Assembly (NCBI GenBank): GCA_963806455.1
Contig: CAWDXZ010000001.1
Span: 806,001-870,000, forward strand
DNA from: Bog-756 sp963806455
Lineage (GTDB): Bacteria; Actinomycetota; Acidimicrobiia; Acidimicrobiales; RAAP-2
Length of the DNA: 64,000 nt
Direction of reading: 5' to 3'
The notes under the pieces are model-generated. The model ran no database searches. It had not been told where the DNA came from and saw only the letters and a list, made by a program, of their open reading frames with translations. Position numbers and translations under genes: made by a program. This document shows positions 33,096 to 41,567 of the stretch, in pieces; within the stretch, counting starts at the first letter, position 1, and every line of letters begins with the position of its first letter.

Positions 33096-35429
33096 CTACT
33101 TCGCCACGACCGCGGGCCGGCTGGCCGGGGCCGGCCGGCCGGGGGAGGGGGCCGACCGGGCCAGGATGGCCTCGATGGCGGCCGGGTCGACCGGCCGGGA
33201 GAAGATGAAGCCTTGGCCTCGGTCACACTGCTCACCGCGCAGCCCCTCGAGCTGGGCGTCGTCCTCGATCCCCTCGGCCAGAGTCACCAGGCCGAGCGTC
33301 CGACCGAGCTCGACGAGGGTGTGGATGAGGGCCCCCGAATGGGGCCCCTCGTCCATCTCCGCCACGAACGACCGGTCGATCTTGAGAACGTCGACTGGAA
33401 ACTGGCGAAGGTAGGCCAAGGAGGAGTAGCCGGTGCCGAAATCGTCGATGGCGATCTGCACCCCGATCTCCTTCAGCCGCCTCAACCGGGACACGGTGGC
33501 ATTGGCGTCCCGCATGAGGGTCGATTCGGTCACCTCGATGACCAGCGAGCCCGGGTCGAGCCCGTTCTGGGCGAGGGCGTCCTCGACGTGCTGGACGAGG
33601 AGCTCGGACTCGAGCTGGCGCATCGACACGTTCACCGACATCGTGGTCGGATAGCCCCGCCCGTGCCAGACCGTGGCCTGGGCGCAGGCCTCCGACAGGA
33701 CCCAGCGGCCCACCTCGACGATGAGGCCGGTGTCCTCGAGCACCGGGATGAAGTTGTCCGGTGAGATGACCCCTCGGGTGGGGTGCTGCCACCGGAGCAA
33801 GGCCTCCACTCCCCGGACCTGGACGCTGTCGAGGTCGAAGATCGGCTGGTAGAGGAGGAAGAACTGGCCGTTGACCACGGCCGTCTCGAGGTCCGACTTG
33901 AGCTCGAGGCGGTCGATGGCCGCTGCCTGCATCGACGGCTCGAACAGGACGCAGCGGTTGCGCCCGCCGGCCTTGGCCCGGTACAGCGCGATGTCGGCGT
34001 CGCGCAGGAGCTCCTGGGCCGACTGGCGATCTCCGGTGGCGATGCCGATGCTGGCGCTCACCGTGATGGGCAGGCCCTCGTACCCGTCGACCTGGAACGG
34101 CGTCCGGAGCACCTCCCTGATGCGCTCGGCGACCATCATCGGGCCCGCCGACAGCGAGACGCCCTCGGTGAGGATCACGAACTCGTCCCCACCCAGCCGG
34201 CCCACGGTGTCGCTGGCCCGGAGGAGGGCCGAGAAGCGTCCGGCCACCGAGCGCAGCAACTTGTCCCCGGCCTCGTGGCCCAGCGAGTCGTTGGCATCCT
34301 TGAAGTTATCGAGGTCGACGAAGTACGCCGCCACGGGCTCACACGCACGCCGCGCCCGCACCAGCATCTGCTCGGCGCGGTCCAGGATCAACTGGCGGTT
34401 GGCCAGCCCGGTGAGCGGGTCGTGCAACGCCCGATGAGCCAGGAGAGCCTCGAACTCCTTCCGCTCGGTGATGTCACGGATGTTGGCCACGTAGCCGTGG
34501 ACCGAGGGACGGTCCCGCTGGTCGGCCACGACCGCCTCGACGTCGCAGTAGGTCCCATCGCTCCGTTCCATGCGGAACTGGACGAGGGCCGTGTCCGGGG
34601 AGGCCCGGAGCTGGGCACCGAGCCGGTCGGTCACCCGGTCGCGGTCGTCGGGATGGACGAAGTCGGTCGCTCGTCGGCCGACCATATCGCTCGGCTCCGT
34701 GCCCAGCAACGTGACCACGGCCGGGCTCACGTAGGTGCAGAGCCCGGCGTCCCCGATGACCAAGGTGGCGTCGGAGGAGTACTGGATGAGTGAGCGAAAG
34801 CGGTCCTCGCTGAGCCGCATGGAGGCTTCGGCGTCCTCCTTCTGGGCCATGGTCGCCCCGGCCATGCGGATGACGAACAGCAGGACGAAAGCGCCCATGA
34901 CGGCGAGCCCGTTTGCCTGGCCCAGCGAGAGCTCGCACGGGACGATCCCCTGCCACACGGCGAGCTGTCCCACGGCCACCCCGATCAGGCTCCAGAGGGC
35001 GGTGATCCGCCACACCCTCGCTCCCCCGTGTGACACGTTCTCCAGGGCGAGGAACGCGTACGCGCCCGAGAGCACCGGCCCCCATCCGGTGAGGTAGATG
35101 ACGGCCGTGACCCCGGCGGCCTGGGTCCCTACCCGCAGATGCAGGCGAAGCGGGGTGGGCCTGACCGTGTAGATGTGGTTGACGAGGAGGCTGGTGGCCG
35201 GCACGGCGACGAAGACGGCCACCCACACCCAGGCCGACTCACGGGCCGCCGCTCCGACGTGGACGAGGAGGAGGATGACCAGGAGGGCCACCGGGCCCAT
35301 GAAGTAGGCGAGGAAGGTGGGGTTCAGCCGGGGGCGTGACAGGTCCGGAGCGGATGAGCCTACGTCCTGGCCATCCGACGGCCCCACCGGCTCGTCTTCT
35401 TCGGATCGTGTGTGGGTGGTGGTCGACAT
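33096..35429 (-). CDS. membrane-bound PAS-GGDEF-EAL c-di-GMP turnover protein
   Basis: 777 residues. Five or six N-terminal membrane helices (35-190) form an uncharacterised sensor. A PAS domain follows (about 205-325; RFRSLIQYSSDATLVI to NIRDITERKEF). The diguanylate cyclase domain (335-500) has an intact RLGGDEFVIL near residue 408. The phosphodiesterase domain (510-765) has an intact EALLRW near 540, LIVEVTESTL and IDDFGTGYSSLAYLR, then VLKIDRSFV. Both active sites look complete, so the protein may make or break c-di-GMP depending on the signal. It stands alone, with no PilZ neighbour. Confidence 0.94.
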   Translation of the reverse strand: MSTTTHTRSEEDEPVGPSDGQDVGSSAPDLSRPRLNPTFLAYFMGPVALLVILLLVHVGAAARESAWVWVAVFVAVPATSLLVNHIYTVRPTPLRLHLRVGTQAAGVTAVIYLTGWGPVLSGAYAFLALENVSHGGARVWRITALWSLIGVAVGQLAVWQGIVPCELSLGQANGLAVMGAFVLLFVIRMAGATMAQKEDAEASMRLSEDRFRSLIQYSSDATLVIGDAGLCTYVSPAVVTLLGTEPSDMVGRRATDFVHPDDRDRVTDRLGAQLRASPDTALVQFRMERSDGTYCDVEAVVADQRDRPSVHGYVANIRDITERKEFEALLAHRALHDPLTGLANRQLILDRAEQMLVRARRACEPVAAYFVDLDNFKDANDSLGHEAGDKLLRSVAGRFSALLRASDTVGRLGGDEFVILTEGVSLSAGPMMVAERIREVLRTPFQVDGYEGLPITVSASIGIATGDRQSAQELLRDADIALYRAKAGGRNRCVLFEPSMQAAAIDRLELKSDLETAVVNGQFFLLYQPIFDLDSVQVRGVEALLRWQHPTRGVISPDNFIPVLEDTGLIVEVGRWVLSEACAQATVWHGRGYPTTMSVNVSMRQLESELLVQHVEDALAQNGLDPGSLVIEVTESTLMRDANATVSRLRRLKEIGVQIAIDDFGTGYSSLAYLRQFPVDVLKIDRSFVAEMDEGPHSGALIHTLVELGRTLGLVTLAEGIEDDAQLEGLRGEQCDRGQGFIFSRPVDPAAIEAILARSAPSPGRPAPASRPAVVAK

Positions 35430-35551
35430 CCCAGTCCCAGGGTCGGTGACGCCTGCTCTGACCGTTGTCGACCCGTTCGGGCCCTGACTTGAACTGTTCC
35501 GGCCTCACCCTCGGTGGGGCCAGGGGCCTCGCTCGCCTGGCTGAGCCCTGG

Positions 35552-36640
35552 TCAGAGGCCATGGCGCGTCGAGGAGGCCGGGGGGCGGGCCAGCCCGGCG
35601 GCCGCTCGGCCGGTGTAGGCCGGGAGGTCGAGATAGCTCCGGATGCCCGGTCCGGCGGCCACCACCGCGGGGACGGCGCTCACGCAGTGCGTGGCGGTGG
35701 CCACCACACCGGGGTTCCGCCGAAGTCCGGCGGCGACGGAATCGGGGTGCCAGCCGCGCAGCGTGACCCGGCTGGTCGGGTCGCCGGTCACCTCCACCTC
35801 GAAGCGCTCGCCCTCGGGCCCGAAGCGCCAGCCCGGGTCCAGGTGGTCCTCACCCATGAACCAATTGGTCCGCACCGAGATGACCGGCTCGCCCCGGACG
35901 GTCCCCTCCCACCGGAACTTCTGGGCCGCCACCCGGCCCGGGGCGATGGGCCCGATGGGCGAGTCGATCGGGGCCGTGGCCACGGCCACCTGGTGGGTGG
36001 CGGCCAGCCCGGGGTCGAGCTCGAAGCCCAGGGCCCGGCCGATCATGGCCACCGACTGGCCGAAGCCGTCACCGAGGATGCCCGGCATGATGCTGGCCTC
36101 GGCTTCCTCCGGGGTCTTGCCGAAGAGCATGACGTCCCGCGCCACGTCGACGGCCCCGTAGCTCCGGATGTCCGAGAACTCCTCGGCCCTGACGTGGGTG
36201 ATCGACTGGGAGAGGGCGGAGAGCATGAGCGGGAAGCGCTCGGTCACCCCTCCGGGGTGGATGCCCGTGCCGTGGATGGTCGAACCGCCCTCGATGCAGG
36301 CCGCTTCGATGAGTGACTCGTCCCGGCCACCGGGGAAGAACCAATTGAGCGGGGTCACGACGTTCGTCCCCGAGGCGAGGAGCCGGGCCACGACATCGGG
36401 CTCGGCCATCACCGGCGAGTAGACGACGCAGTCGGCCTCGAGCGACAGCAGGGCCTCGACGTCCCGGGTGGCCCTGACTCCGATCGGGCCCACACCGGCC
36501 AGCTCGCCGGCATCGCGGCCCTCCTTGCCGGCGCTGTGCACCCAGCAGCCCGCCAGCTCGAGATCGGGGTGGGCCACCACCGCGCCGATGGCCGCCCGCC
36601 CCACACCCCCGGTGGCCCACTGGATGACTCGAATGGCCAT
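35552..36640 (-). CDS. NAD(P)-binding dihydrodipicolinate-reductase/DAP-dehydrogenase-like protein
   Basis: 362 residues. The N-terminal Rossmann fold begins IRVIQWATGGVGRAAIGAVV and continues with LELAGCWVHSAGKEGRDAGE and DVEALLSLEADCVVYSP, like dihydrodipicolinate reductase. Its conserved core includes VVTPLNWFFPGGRDESLIEA and GSTIHGTGIHPGGVTER. Such proteins are annotated as amine- or DAP-dehydrogenase-like in actinobacteria, with unknown natural substrates. ATG follows GGGGGTGAG. The promoter region is shared with the DJ-1/PfpI gene on the other strand. Confidence 0.85.
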   Translation of the reverse strand: MAIRVIQWATGGVGRAAIGAVVAHPDLELAGCWVHSAGKEGRDAGELAGVGPIGVRATRDVEALLSLEADCVVYSPVMAEPDVVARLLASGTNVVTPLNWFFPGGRDESLIEAACIEGGSTIHGTGIHPGGVTERFPLMLSALSQSITHVRAEEFSDIRSYGAVDVARDVMLFGKTPEEAEASIMPGILGDGFGQSVAMIGRALGFELDPGLAATHQVAVATAPIDSPIGPIAPGRVAAQKFRWEGTVRGEPVISVRTNWFMGEDHLDPGWRFGPEGERFEVEVTGDPTSRVTLRGWHPDSVAAGLRRNPGVVATATHCVSAVPAVVAAGPGIRSYLDLPAYTGRAAAGLARPPASSTRHGL

Positions 36641-36953
36641 GGCTCACCCCCTCCGCCGTCCTGCCCGCGGCGGGCGGCGGCAGCGACGGGCCCAGCCTAC
36701 GGAAGGCGGATCGGCCGGGCCCGGCCGAAGAGGTGGGAGGCGTGTCATTGACGGGAACTCCGGCCCCGGTCCAGGCTGGAGGCGTGCCGCCGTGCCCCGT
36801 CGTCATCGCGGCCTTCCCGGGCTCCCCGACGCCGGCCACGGTCGGGCCCGTCGACCCGGCCGAGACGGTGCGGCCCGGTTTCCACCGGCGTCTCGGCGTC
36901 TGTCCGGACGCGTTCCGGCGTCGCTCCGGCGTCGCCGACGGTGGGGTGTCCGC
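36641..36953. other. divergent intergenic region with an 18-bp palindrome
   Basis: Contains a perfect 18-bp palindrome TCGGCCGGGCCCGGCCGA (36711-36728) and a nearby GCCCGC-G-GCGGGC hairpin (about 36663-36675). These could be an operator for the divergent genes or a terminator-like element. A short frame on the plus strand here is low-complexity and not convincing. Confidence 0.55.
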
Positions 36954-37602
36954 ATGACCCACCGTGTTCAGGTGGCGGTCCCCCCCTTCCCCCGGTTCAC
37001 TGCCCTCGACGCCGTCGGCCCCTACGAGGTGCTCCAGCGGGTGCCGTCGGTCGACGTCGTGGTCGTCGGGCACCGGCGTGGCGAGGTGCGCAGCGACAAC
37101 GGCATGCTCGGGGTGACGGTGGACGCCACGTTCGAAGAGTTCGCCCAGCCCGACGTCGTGCTGTTCCCCGGCGGCATCGGGACCCGAGCCCTCCTCGGTG
37201 AGGGGCGGGTGCTCGAATGTGCGTGACGCCCACGAGACCTCCCGGCTCACCACCTCGGTGTGCACCGGCTCGATCGTCCTGGCCGCCGCCGGGATTCTCG
37301 GCGGGCTCACCGCCACGACCCACTGGTCGCGCTATGCCGAGCTCGAGAGCCATGGGGCCGTCCCGGTGGCCCAGCAGGTGGTCGAGCACCTCGATCGCCG
37401 GATCATCACGGCGGCAGGGGTGTCGGCCGGGATCGACATGGCCCTGCGCCTCGTCGAGCTGCTGTTCGACCGCACCGCGTCCGAGGCGGCCCAGTTGATG
37501 ATCGAGTACGACCCGCACCCCCCGTTCGACTGTGGCTCGGTGGCCAAGTCGACCGCTGCGGTCATGACCCGCGTCATCGAGTACGCCGAGCACCGGCAGT
37601 AG
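36954..37602 (+). pseudogene. DJ-1/PfpI family protein gene, frameshifted
   Basis: ATG 36954 opens the start of a DJ-1/PfpI protein (HRVQVAVPPFPRFTALDAVG, then PDVVLFPGGIGTRALLG). It ends prematurely at the TGA at 37224 after VLECA. The frame one base off restores VRDAHETSRLTTSVCTGSIV with the nucleophile elbow Cys in SVCTGS, ATTHW and a C-terminus RVIEYAEHRQ at 37602. Related enzymes normally read LEWVR here, so two bases (GG) seem to be missing near 37218. The closest relatives are isonitrile-hydratase-like and ThiJ/PfpI proteins. Inactive as it stands. Confidence 0.8.
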
Positions 37603-37757
37603 GCGGCGAAGGGGCGTTGCCGTGGAACCCGGTGGGACCGGTTACGCTGGAGCGCCCGGCGTCGCTGGAGCGCCGGCGTCGATGGGCCGGCGAGCCTGCT
37701 CGGGGCGACCCGGGGGAATGATCGGAGCGCGGTAGGGATGAACGGAGGGGAGCGGCC

Positions 37758-38108
37758 ATGCGCAGACGGATGATGAACGCCAAGATCCACCGCGCCCGGG
37801 TCACCGACGCCGACCTCAACTACGTGGGTTCGATCTCGATCGACCCGATCTTGATGAAGGCGGCCGACATCCTGCCGAACGAGCAGGTCGCCGTCTACAA
37901 CCTGATGAACGGGGCCCGCTTTGAGACCTACGCCATCGAGGGGTCCGAAGACGGGCAGGTCTGCCTCAACGGTGCCGCCGCCCGGCTGGCCCAGGTCGGC
38001 GACCTGGTCATCATCGTGACGTTCGCCGACTTCGAGGAGCACGAGCTGGCCGGTCACGAGCCCCGGGTAGTGGTGGTCGACGAGGACAACCGCCCCGTCG
38101 AGGACTGA
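37758..38108 (+). CDS. panD: aspartate 1-decarboxylase proenzyme
   Basis: 116 residues. Decarboxylates L-aspartate to beta-alanine, the pantothenate precursor. The self-processing site is intact: YVGSISID, with Gly24-Ser25 at exactly the canonical position, where cleavage makes the N-terminal pyruvoyl group. IHRARVTDADLNY before it and the NLMNGARFETYAIEG strand after it match the family. ATG follows GGAGGGGAGCGGCC. No panB or panC is nearby. A beta-alanine degradation-type cluster lies about 2 kb downstream, so this gene and that cluster make and consume the same metabolite. Confidence 0.96.
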   Translation: MRRRMMNAKIHRARVTDADLNYVGSISIDPILMKAADILPNEQVAVYNLMNGARFETYAIEGSEDGQVCLNGAAARLAQVGDLVIIVTFADFEEHELAGHEPRVVVVDEDNRPVED

Positions 38109-38132
38109 GGACACGCTCGATCTCAGGCTGAA

Positions 38133-38155
38133 GGCCCGGGCAGACGACCCGGGCC
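38133..38155 (+). terminator. terminator-like hairpin after panD
   Basis: An 8-bp stem GGCCCGGG/CCCGGGCC with a 7-nt loop lies 25 bases after the panD stop. The stem is identical to the hairpin after ku. There is no T-run. Confidence 0.5.
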
Positions 38156-38282
38156 GGAGCAAGAAGTCCAGCATGACCCCTGTGTTCCGGCCATCCGGCC
38201 ACGCCCGGTGGCCAGGGCGGGCGCTGAGGGCGCGACCGGCGCCCCGGGTGGGCGAATGACCGTTTGGCCGGGGTGTGGAGGG

Positions 38283-38288
38283 TATACT
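38283..38288 (+). promoter_or_regulatory. candidate -10 element for the repeat protein gene
   Basis: TATACT occurs in an otherwise GC-rich stretch, about 160 bases before the GTG start. The best -35 candidate (TTGGCC) is only 13 bases upstream, too close for a standard housekeeping promoter, so the assignment is weak. Confidence 0.35.
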
Positions 38289-38449
38289 TCTGTGATCCAT
38301 AGTTCCCTTCGGATGGCCTCCTGTTGGCACAGCGCTGTGACCGGGCTCCTCGGGGGGGGTGAAGGGGTGACGATGGTGGGGGCACTCACACACGCAAACC
38401 ACGGGGGACTCCCTGCAATGTGCGGGCAAGTCGATCAAGGGGCGATTCA

Positions 38450-40024
38450 GTGAAGACCTGGGCGCAGGGACTGAGGCAGTGGTCACTGTGGCTGGTGGGC
38501 GAGTCGCCCATGCCCGGACGCCGCCCCCAGATGCTGCTCGCCGGCACGCTTCTGGCCATGGCCCTGCTCATCAGCGGGCTCATCGTGGCCGTCCGGAACC
38601 CCATTCGGCCGGCCCACGCCGCCGCCCAGGATGCGACCACCGAGACCACCGACTCGAACCCGGCCCATGTGTCGACGAACGTGTCCATCCCTGCGGCCGG
38701 CCCCGCCGGCGATCCGCCCAGTGCCCTCCCACCCGTCCAGGCCAGGCCGGGCGGCTCCCGAATCCCGCGGAACCGCGCCAACACCGGAACGACCACCGCC
38801 CCGGGGGTGACCGAGTCCGGCGCCACCACCACGACCACCACGCTTCCCCCCAGCCATACGAACGGCTCGTCCCCCGTTGCGCCGTCGGTGCCGTCGGGCG
38901 ATGTCCCCTCGTCCTCACCGGCGGCCCCGCTGGTCGCCAACCCTGCGGCCTCCGATGCCAGCCTCACCGTGCCGGCGGCTCCGCTCGCCACCAAGGCCGC
39001 GTCAGGACACGCGTGGTCGCGGGTCAGTTGGACCGCCCCGTACTCGGACGGCGGCTCGACCGTCGCCGGCTACGACCTCTATATGGGGACGAGCCCAGGT
39101 GGCGAGGGGGCGACGCCGATCAACACCTCGCTCATCACCTCCCGGTCCTACCTCGTGCCCAACCTGACAGTGGGCACGACCTATTACTTCAAGGTGGTGG
39201 CCGTCAACGTCAAGGGCGCCTCCCCGGCCTCCAACGAGGTGTCCGCCACGCCCATCCGGGGATACCAGTCGGTGGGCTCGCTCACCGGCCAGGTGGTCGG
39301 CATGGCGTCCAATCCTCAGGGCACCGGGTACTGGGTGGCCAATTCCCTCGGCGCCGTGAGCACCCAGGGAGCGGTGGCCAACTACGGGTCGGCAGCGACA
39401 CTGCCGCTCAATGCCCCGGTCGACGGGATCGTGGCGACGCCCGACGGCAACGGGTACTGGGAGGTGGCCGGTGACGGCGGGATCTTCGCCTTCGGCGATG
39501 CGCAGTTCTACGGCTCGATGGGCGGCTCGCCCCTCAATGCCCCCGTGGTCGCCCTCACCCCGACCTCCGACGGCAAGGGCTACTGGGAGGTGGCCAGCGA
39601 CGGCGGGATCTTCGCCTTCGGCGATGCGCAGTTCTCTGGCTCGATGGGCGGTGCCAAGCTCAACAGCCCGATGGTCGGCATGGCGGCCACTCCCGACGGC
39701 AAGGGCTACTGGGAGGCATCCAGCGACGGCGGGATCTTCGCCTTCGGCGATGCGCAGTTCTACGGCTCGATGGGCGGCGCCCAGCTCAACAGCCCGGTCG
39801 TCGGCATCGCCGCCGCCCCCGGGGGTGGCGGCTACTGGGAGGTGGCCAGCGATGGCGGCGTCTTCACCTTCGGGTCGGCCGTCTTCTACGGTTCGAGCGG
39901 CACCATGTCGCTGGCTGCTCCGGTAGCGGGCATGGACGTGGACCAGGCCACCGGTGGCTACTGGATCGTGTCCTGGGACGGAGGCATCTTCGCCTACGGG
40001 GCCCCCTTCCTCGGTGTGGCCTGA
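38450..40024 (+). CDS. surface protein with FN3 domain and 42-residue beta repeats
   Basis: 524 residues from a GTG start. An N-terminal hydrophobic segment (MLLAGTLLAMALLISGLIVA, about 24-43) followed by an AHA-AAQ site suggests a signal peptide or membrane anchor. A threonine/proline/serine-rich linker (60-170) leads to a fibronectin type III domain (about 175-270; SVSW-type strand, TYYFKVVAVNVKG). Six 42-residue repeats of the GYWEVASDGGIFAFGDAQFY type then run to the C-terminus, with a DNA period of 126 bases. Such repeats are common in acidimicrobiial secreted proteins and could form a beta-propeller-like domain. No catalytic domain is present; an adhesive or scaffolding role is inferred. 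Confidence 0.85.
   Translation: MKTWAQGLRQWSLWLVGESPMPGRRPQMLLAGTLLAMALLISGLIVAVRNPIRPAHAAAQDATTETTDSNPAHVSTNVSIPAAGPAGDPPSALPPVQARPGGSRIPRNRANTGTTTAPGVTESGATTTTTTLPPSHTNGSSPVAPSVPSGDVPSSSPAAPLVANPAASDASLTVPAAPLATKAASGHAWSRVSWTAPYSDGGSTVAGYDLYMGTSPGGEGATPINTSLITSRSYLVPNLTVGTTYYFKVVAVNVKGASPASNEVSATPIRGYQSVGSLTGQVVGMASNPQGTGYWVANSLGAVSTQGAVANYGSAATLPLNAPVDGIVATPDGNGYWEVAGDGGIFAFGDAQFYGSMGGSPLNAPVVALTPTSDGKGYWEVASDGGIFAFGDAQFSGSMGGAKLNSPMVGMAATPDGKGYWEASSDGGIFAFGDAQFYGSMGGAQLNSPVVGIAAAPGGGGYWEVASDGGVFTFGSAVFYGSSGTMSLAAPVAGMDVDQATGGYWIVSWDGGIFAYGAPFLGVA
39326..40021 (+). repeat. six 126-bp coding repeats
   Basis: The segment GACGGCGGGATCTTCGCC and its flanks recur at 39473, 39599, 39725, 39851 and 39977 with an exact 126-bp spacing; a weaker first unit precedes them near 39347. 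The middle three are nearly identical over 37 bases or more, so the array is prone to copy-number change and to assembly collapse. Confidence 0.9.
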
Positions 40025-40199
40025 TCCGCCGGGTCTTCGGTCTGCTCTGATCCTGCTGCTCTGATCCCGCGCCCGACCTGACCGCGCCTGCTGACCGCTG
40101 GGGTCAGTGCTCGAGCACCCGCCCGAGGGCCGGGTCCGCCAAGTGGGCCCCGCCCGGCCCACCACCGCGAGAGGTGGCGGTAGCGCTCGCCTGACGCCC

Positions 40200-41567
40200 T
40201 CAGATCCGCTTCCACGCCTCGGTCAGCACCGAACGCAGCACGCCGGTCATGAGCTCGAACTCCTCCTCGCCGCAGATGAGAGGGGGAGCCAACTGCACCA
40301 CGGGGTCGCCGCGGTCGTCAGCCCGGCAGATGAGCCCGGCCTCGTAGAGCGCGCCGGAGAGGAAGCCGCGCAGCAGGCGCTCGGCCTCGTCGTCGTCGAA
40401 CGTCTGGCGGGTGTCCCTGTCCTTGACCAGCTCGATGCCGTAGAAGTAGCCGGCGCCCCTGACGTCCCCGACGATGGGGAGGTCGCGCAGCGTCTCGAGT
40501 GACGCCCGGAACGCCGGCTCGTTGCGGCGCACGTGATCGAGGATCCCCTCCTTCTCGAAGACGTCGATATTGGCCAGCGCCACCGCTGCGCTCACCGGGT
40601 GACCGGCGAACGTCACGCCGTGGAGGAAGGTCGAGCCGCTGAGGAACGGCTCGATGAGTCGGTCGCTGACCGCCATGGCGCCGAGCGGGGAGTAGCCGCT
40701 GGTCAGCCCCTTGGCCATGGTGATGATGTCGGGCTGGTAGTCGTAGCGCTCGGCGCCGAACCAGTGCCCGAGCCGCCCGAAGGCACAGATCACCTCATCC
40801 GACACGAGCAGCACTCCGTAGCGGTCACAGATCTGTCGGACCCGCTGGAAGTAGCCCGGGGGCGGTGGGAAGCACCCTCCGGCGTTCTGGACGGGCTCGA
40901 GGAAGACGGCGGCCACGGTCTCCGGGCCGGCCATGAGGATGGCCTCCTCGATGGCGTCGGCCGCCCACCGCCCGAAGGCGTCGAGGTCGTCGGCGAAGTA
41001 CTTGGCCCGGTAGAAGTTGGTGTTGGGGACCTTGAGCGCCCCCGGTACCAGGGGCTCGAACGGGGTCTTGATGGCGGCCAGGCCGGTGATGGACAACGCT
41101 CCCATGGTCGTTCCGTGGTAGGCGACGTTACGGCTGATCACCTTGACCCGGTCGGGCTGGCCGATCGTCCGGAAGTACTGGCGGGCGAGCTTCCAGGCCG
41201 ACTCCACCGCCTCCGAGCCTCCGGTGGTGAAGAAGATGCGGTTGCAGTCGCCCGGCATGAGCTCGGACAGGCGGTCGGCCAGCTCGACCGCGGTGGGATG
41301 GGCATAGCTCCACAACGGGAAGTAGGCCAGCCGGCCCGCCTGGCGGGCGGCTGCCTCGACCAGTTCGGTGCGCCCGTGGCCGACCTGGCTGGTGAACAGG
41401 CCCGACAGCCCGTCGAGGTAGCGCTTCCCGTTCTGGTCGTAGACCCATACCCCTTCGCCTCGCACGATGACAGGGATCTCGTCCGGGGCGTCAGCCGACA
41501 TCCGCGTGAAGTGCATCCACAGGTGGCGGTGGGCGGCTGCCTGCCATTTCTGGCTCTGATCGGTCAT
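40200..41567 (-). CDS. class III PLP-dependent aminotransferase (omega-amino-acid:pyruvate type)
   Basis: 455 residues. Transfers the terminal amino group of an omega-amino acid (beta-alanine, GABA, taurine or a diamine) to pyruvate. Seen are GVWVYDQNGKRYLDGLSGL, FTTGGSEAVESAWKLAR, AYHGTTMGALSITG, AAVFLEPVQNAGGCFPPP, LVSDEVICAFGRLGHW and the PLP lysine in ITMAKGLTSGYSPLG. The ATG overlaps the stop of the Lrp/AsnC gene (ATGA), so both form one operon. Alanine dehydrogenase and semialdehyde dehydrogenase genes are next door, so beta-alanine:pyruvate aminotransferase is the preferred but unproven reading. Confidence 0.92.
   Translation of the reverse strand: MTDQSQKWQAAAHRHLWMHFTRMSADAPDEIPVIVRGEGVWVYDQNGKRYLDGLSGLFTSQVGHGRTELVEAAARQAGRLAYFPLWSYAHPTAVELADRLSELMPGDCNRIFFTTGGSEAVESAWKLARQYFRTIGQPDRVKVISRNVAYHGTTMGALSITGLAAIKTPFEPLVPGALKVPNTNFYRAKYFADDLDAFGRWAADAIEEAILMAGPETVAAVFLEPVQNAGGCFPPPPGYFQRVRQICDRYGVLLVSDEVICAFGRLGHWFGAERYDYQPDIITMAKGLTSGYSPLGAMAVSDRLIEPFLSGSTFLHGVTFAGHPVSAAVALANIDVFEKEGILDHVRRNEPAFRASLETLRDLPIVGDVRGAGYFYGIELVKDRDTRQTFDDDEAERLLRGFLSGALYEAGLICRADDRGDPVVQLAPPLICGEEEFELMTGVLRSVLTEAWKRI

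Larger units (their letters stand above)
38109..38449. other. intergenic region between panD and the repeat protein
   Basis: Holds a terminator-like hairpin just after panD (38133-38155), a -10-like TATACT (38283-38288) and then a G-rich leader of about 150 bases before the GTG of the repeat-protein gene. The leader contains a GGGGGGGG run and two possible hairpins, but I could not match it to a known riboswitch class. Confidence 0.5.

Noticed and set aside
38289..38449. ydaO (c-di-AMP) or c-di-GMP riboswitch
   Set aside because: Some local similarity (GCAAACC, GGGGTGAAG-like pieces), but the order and pairing of the conserved cores is absent.
39326..40021. Regular 126-bp repeats as a possible CRISPR array
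   Set aside because: The repeats are in frame and encode the same 42-residue unit; no short-repeat/unique-spacer pattern and no cas gene.
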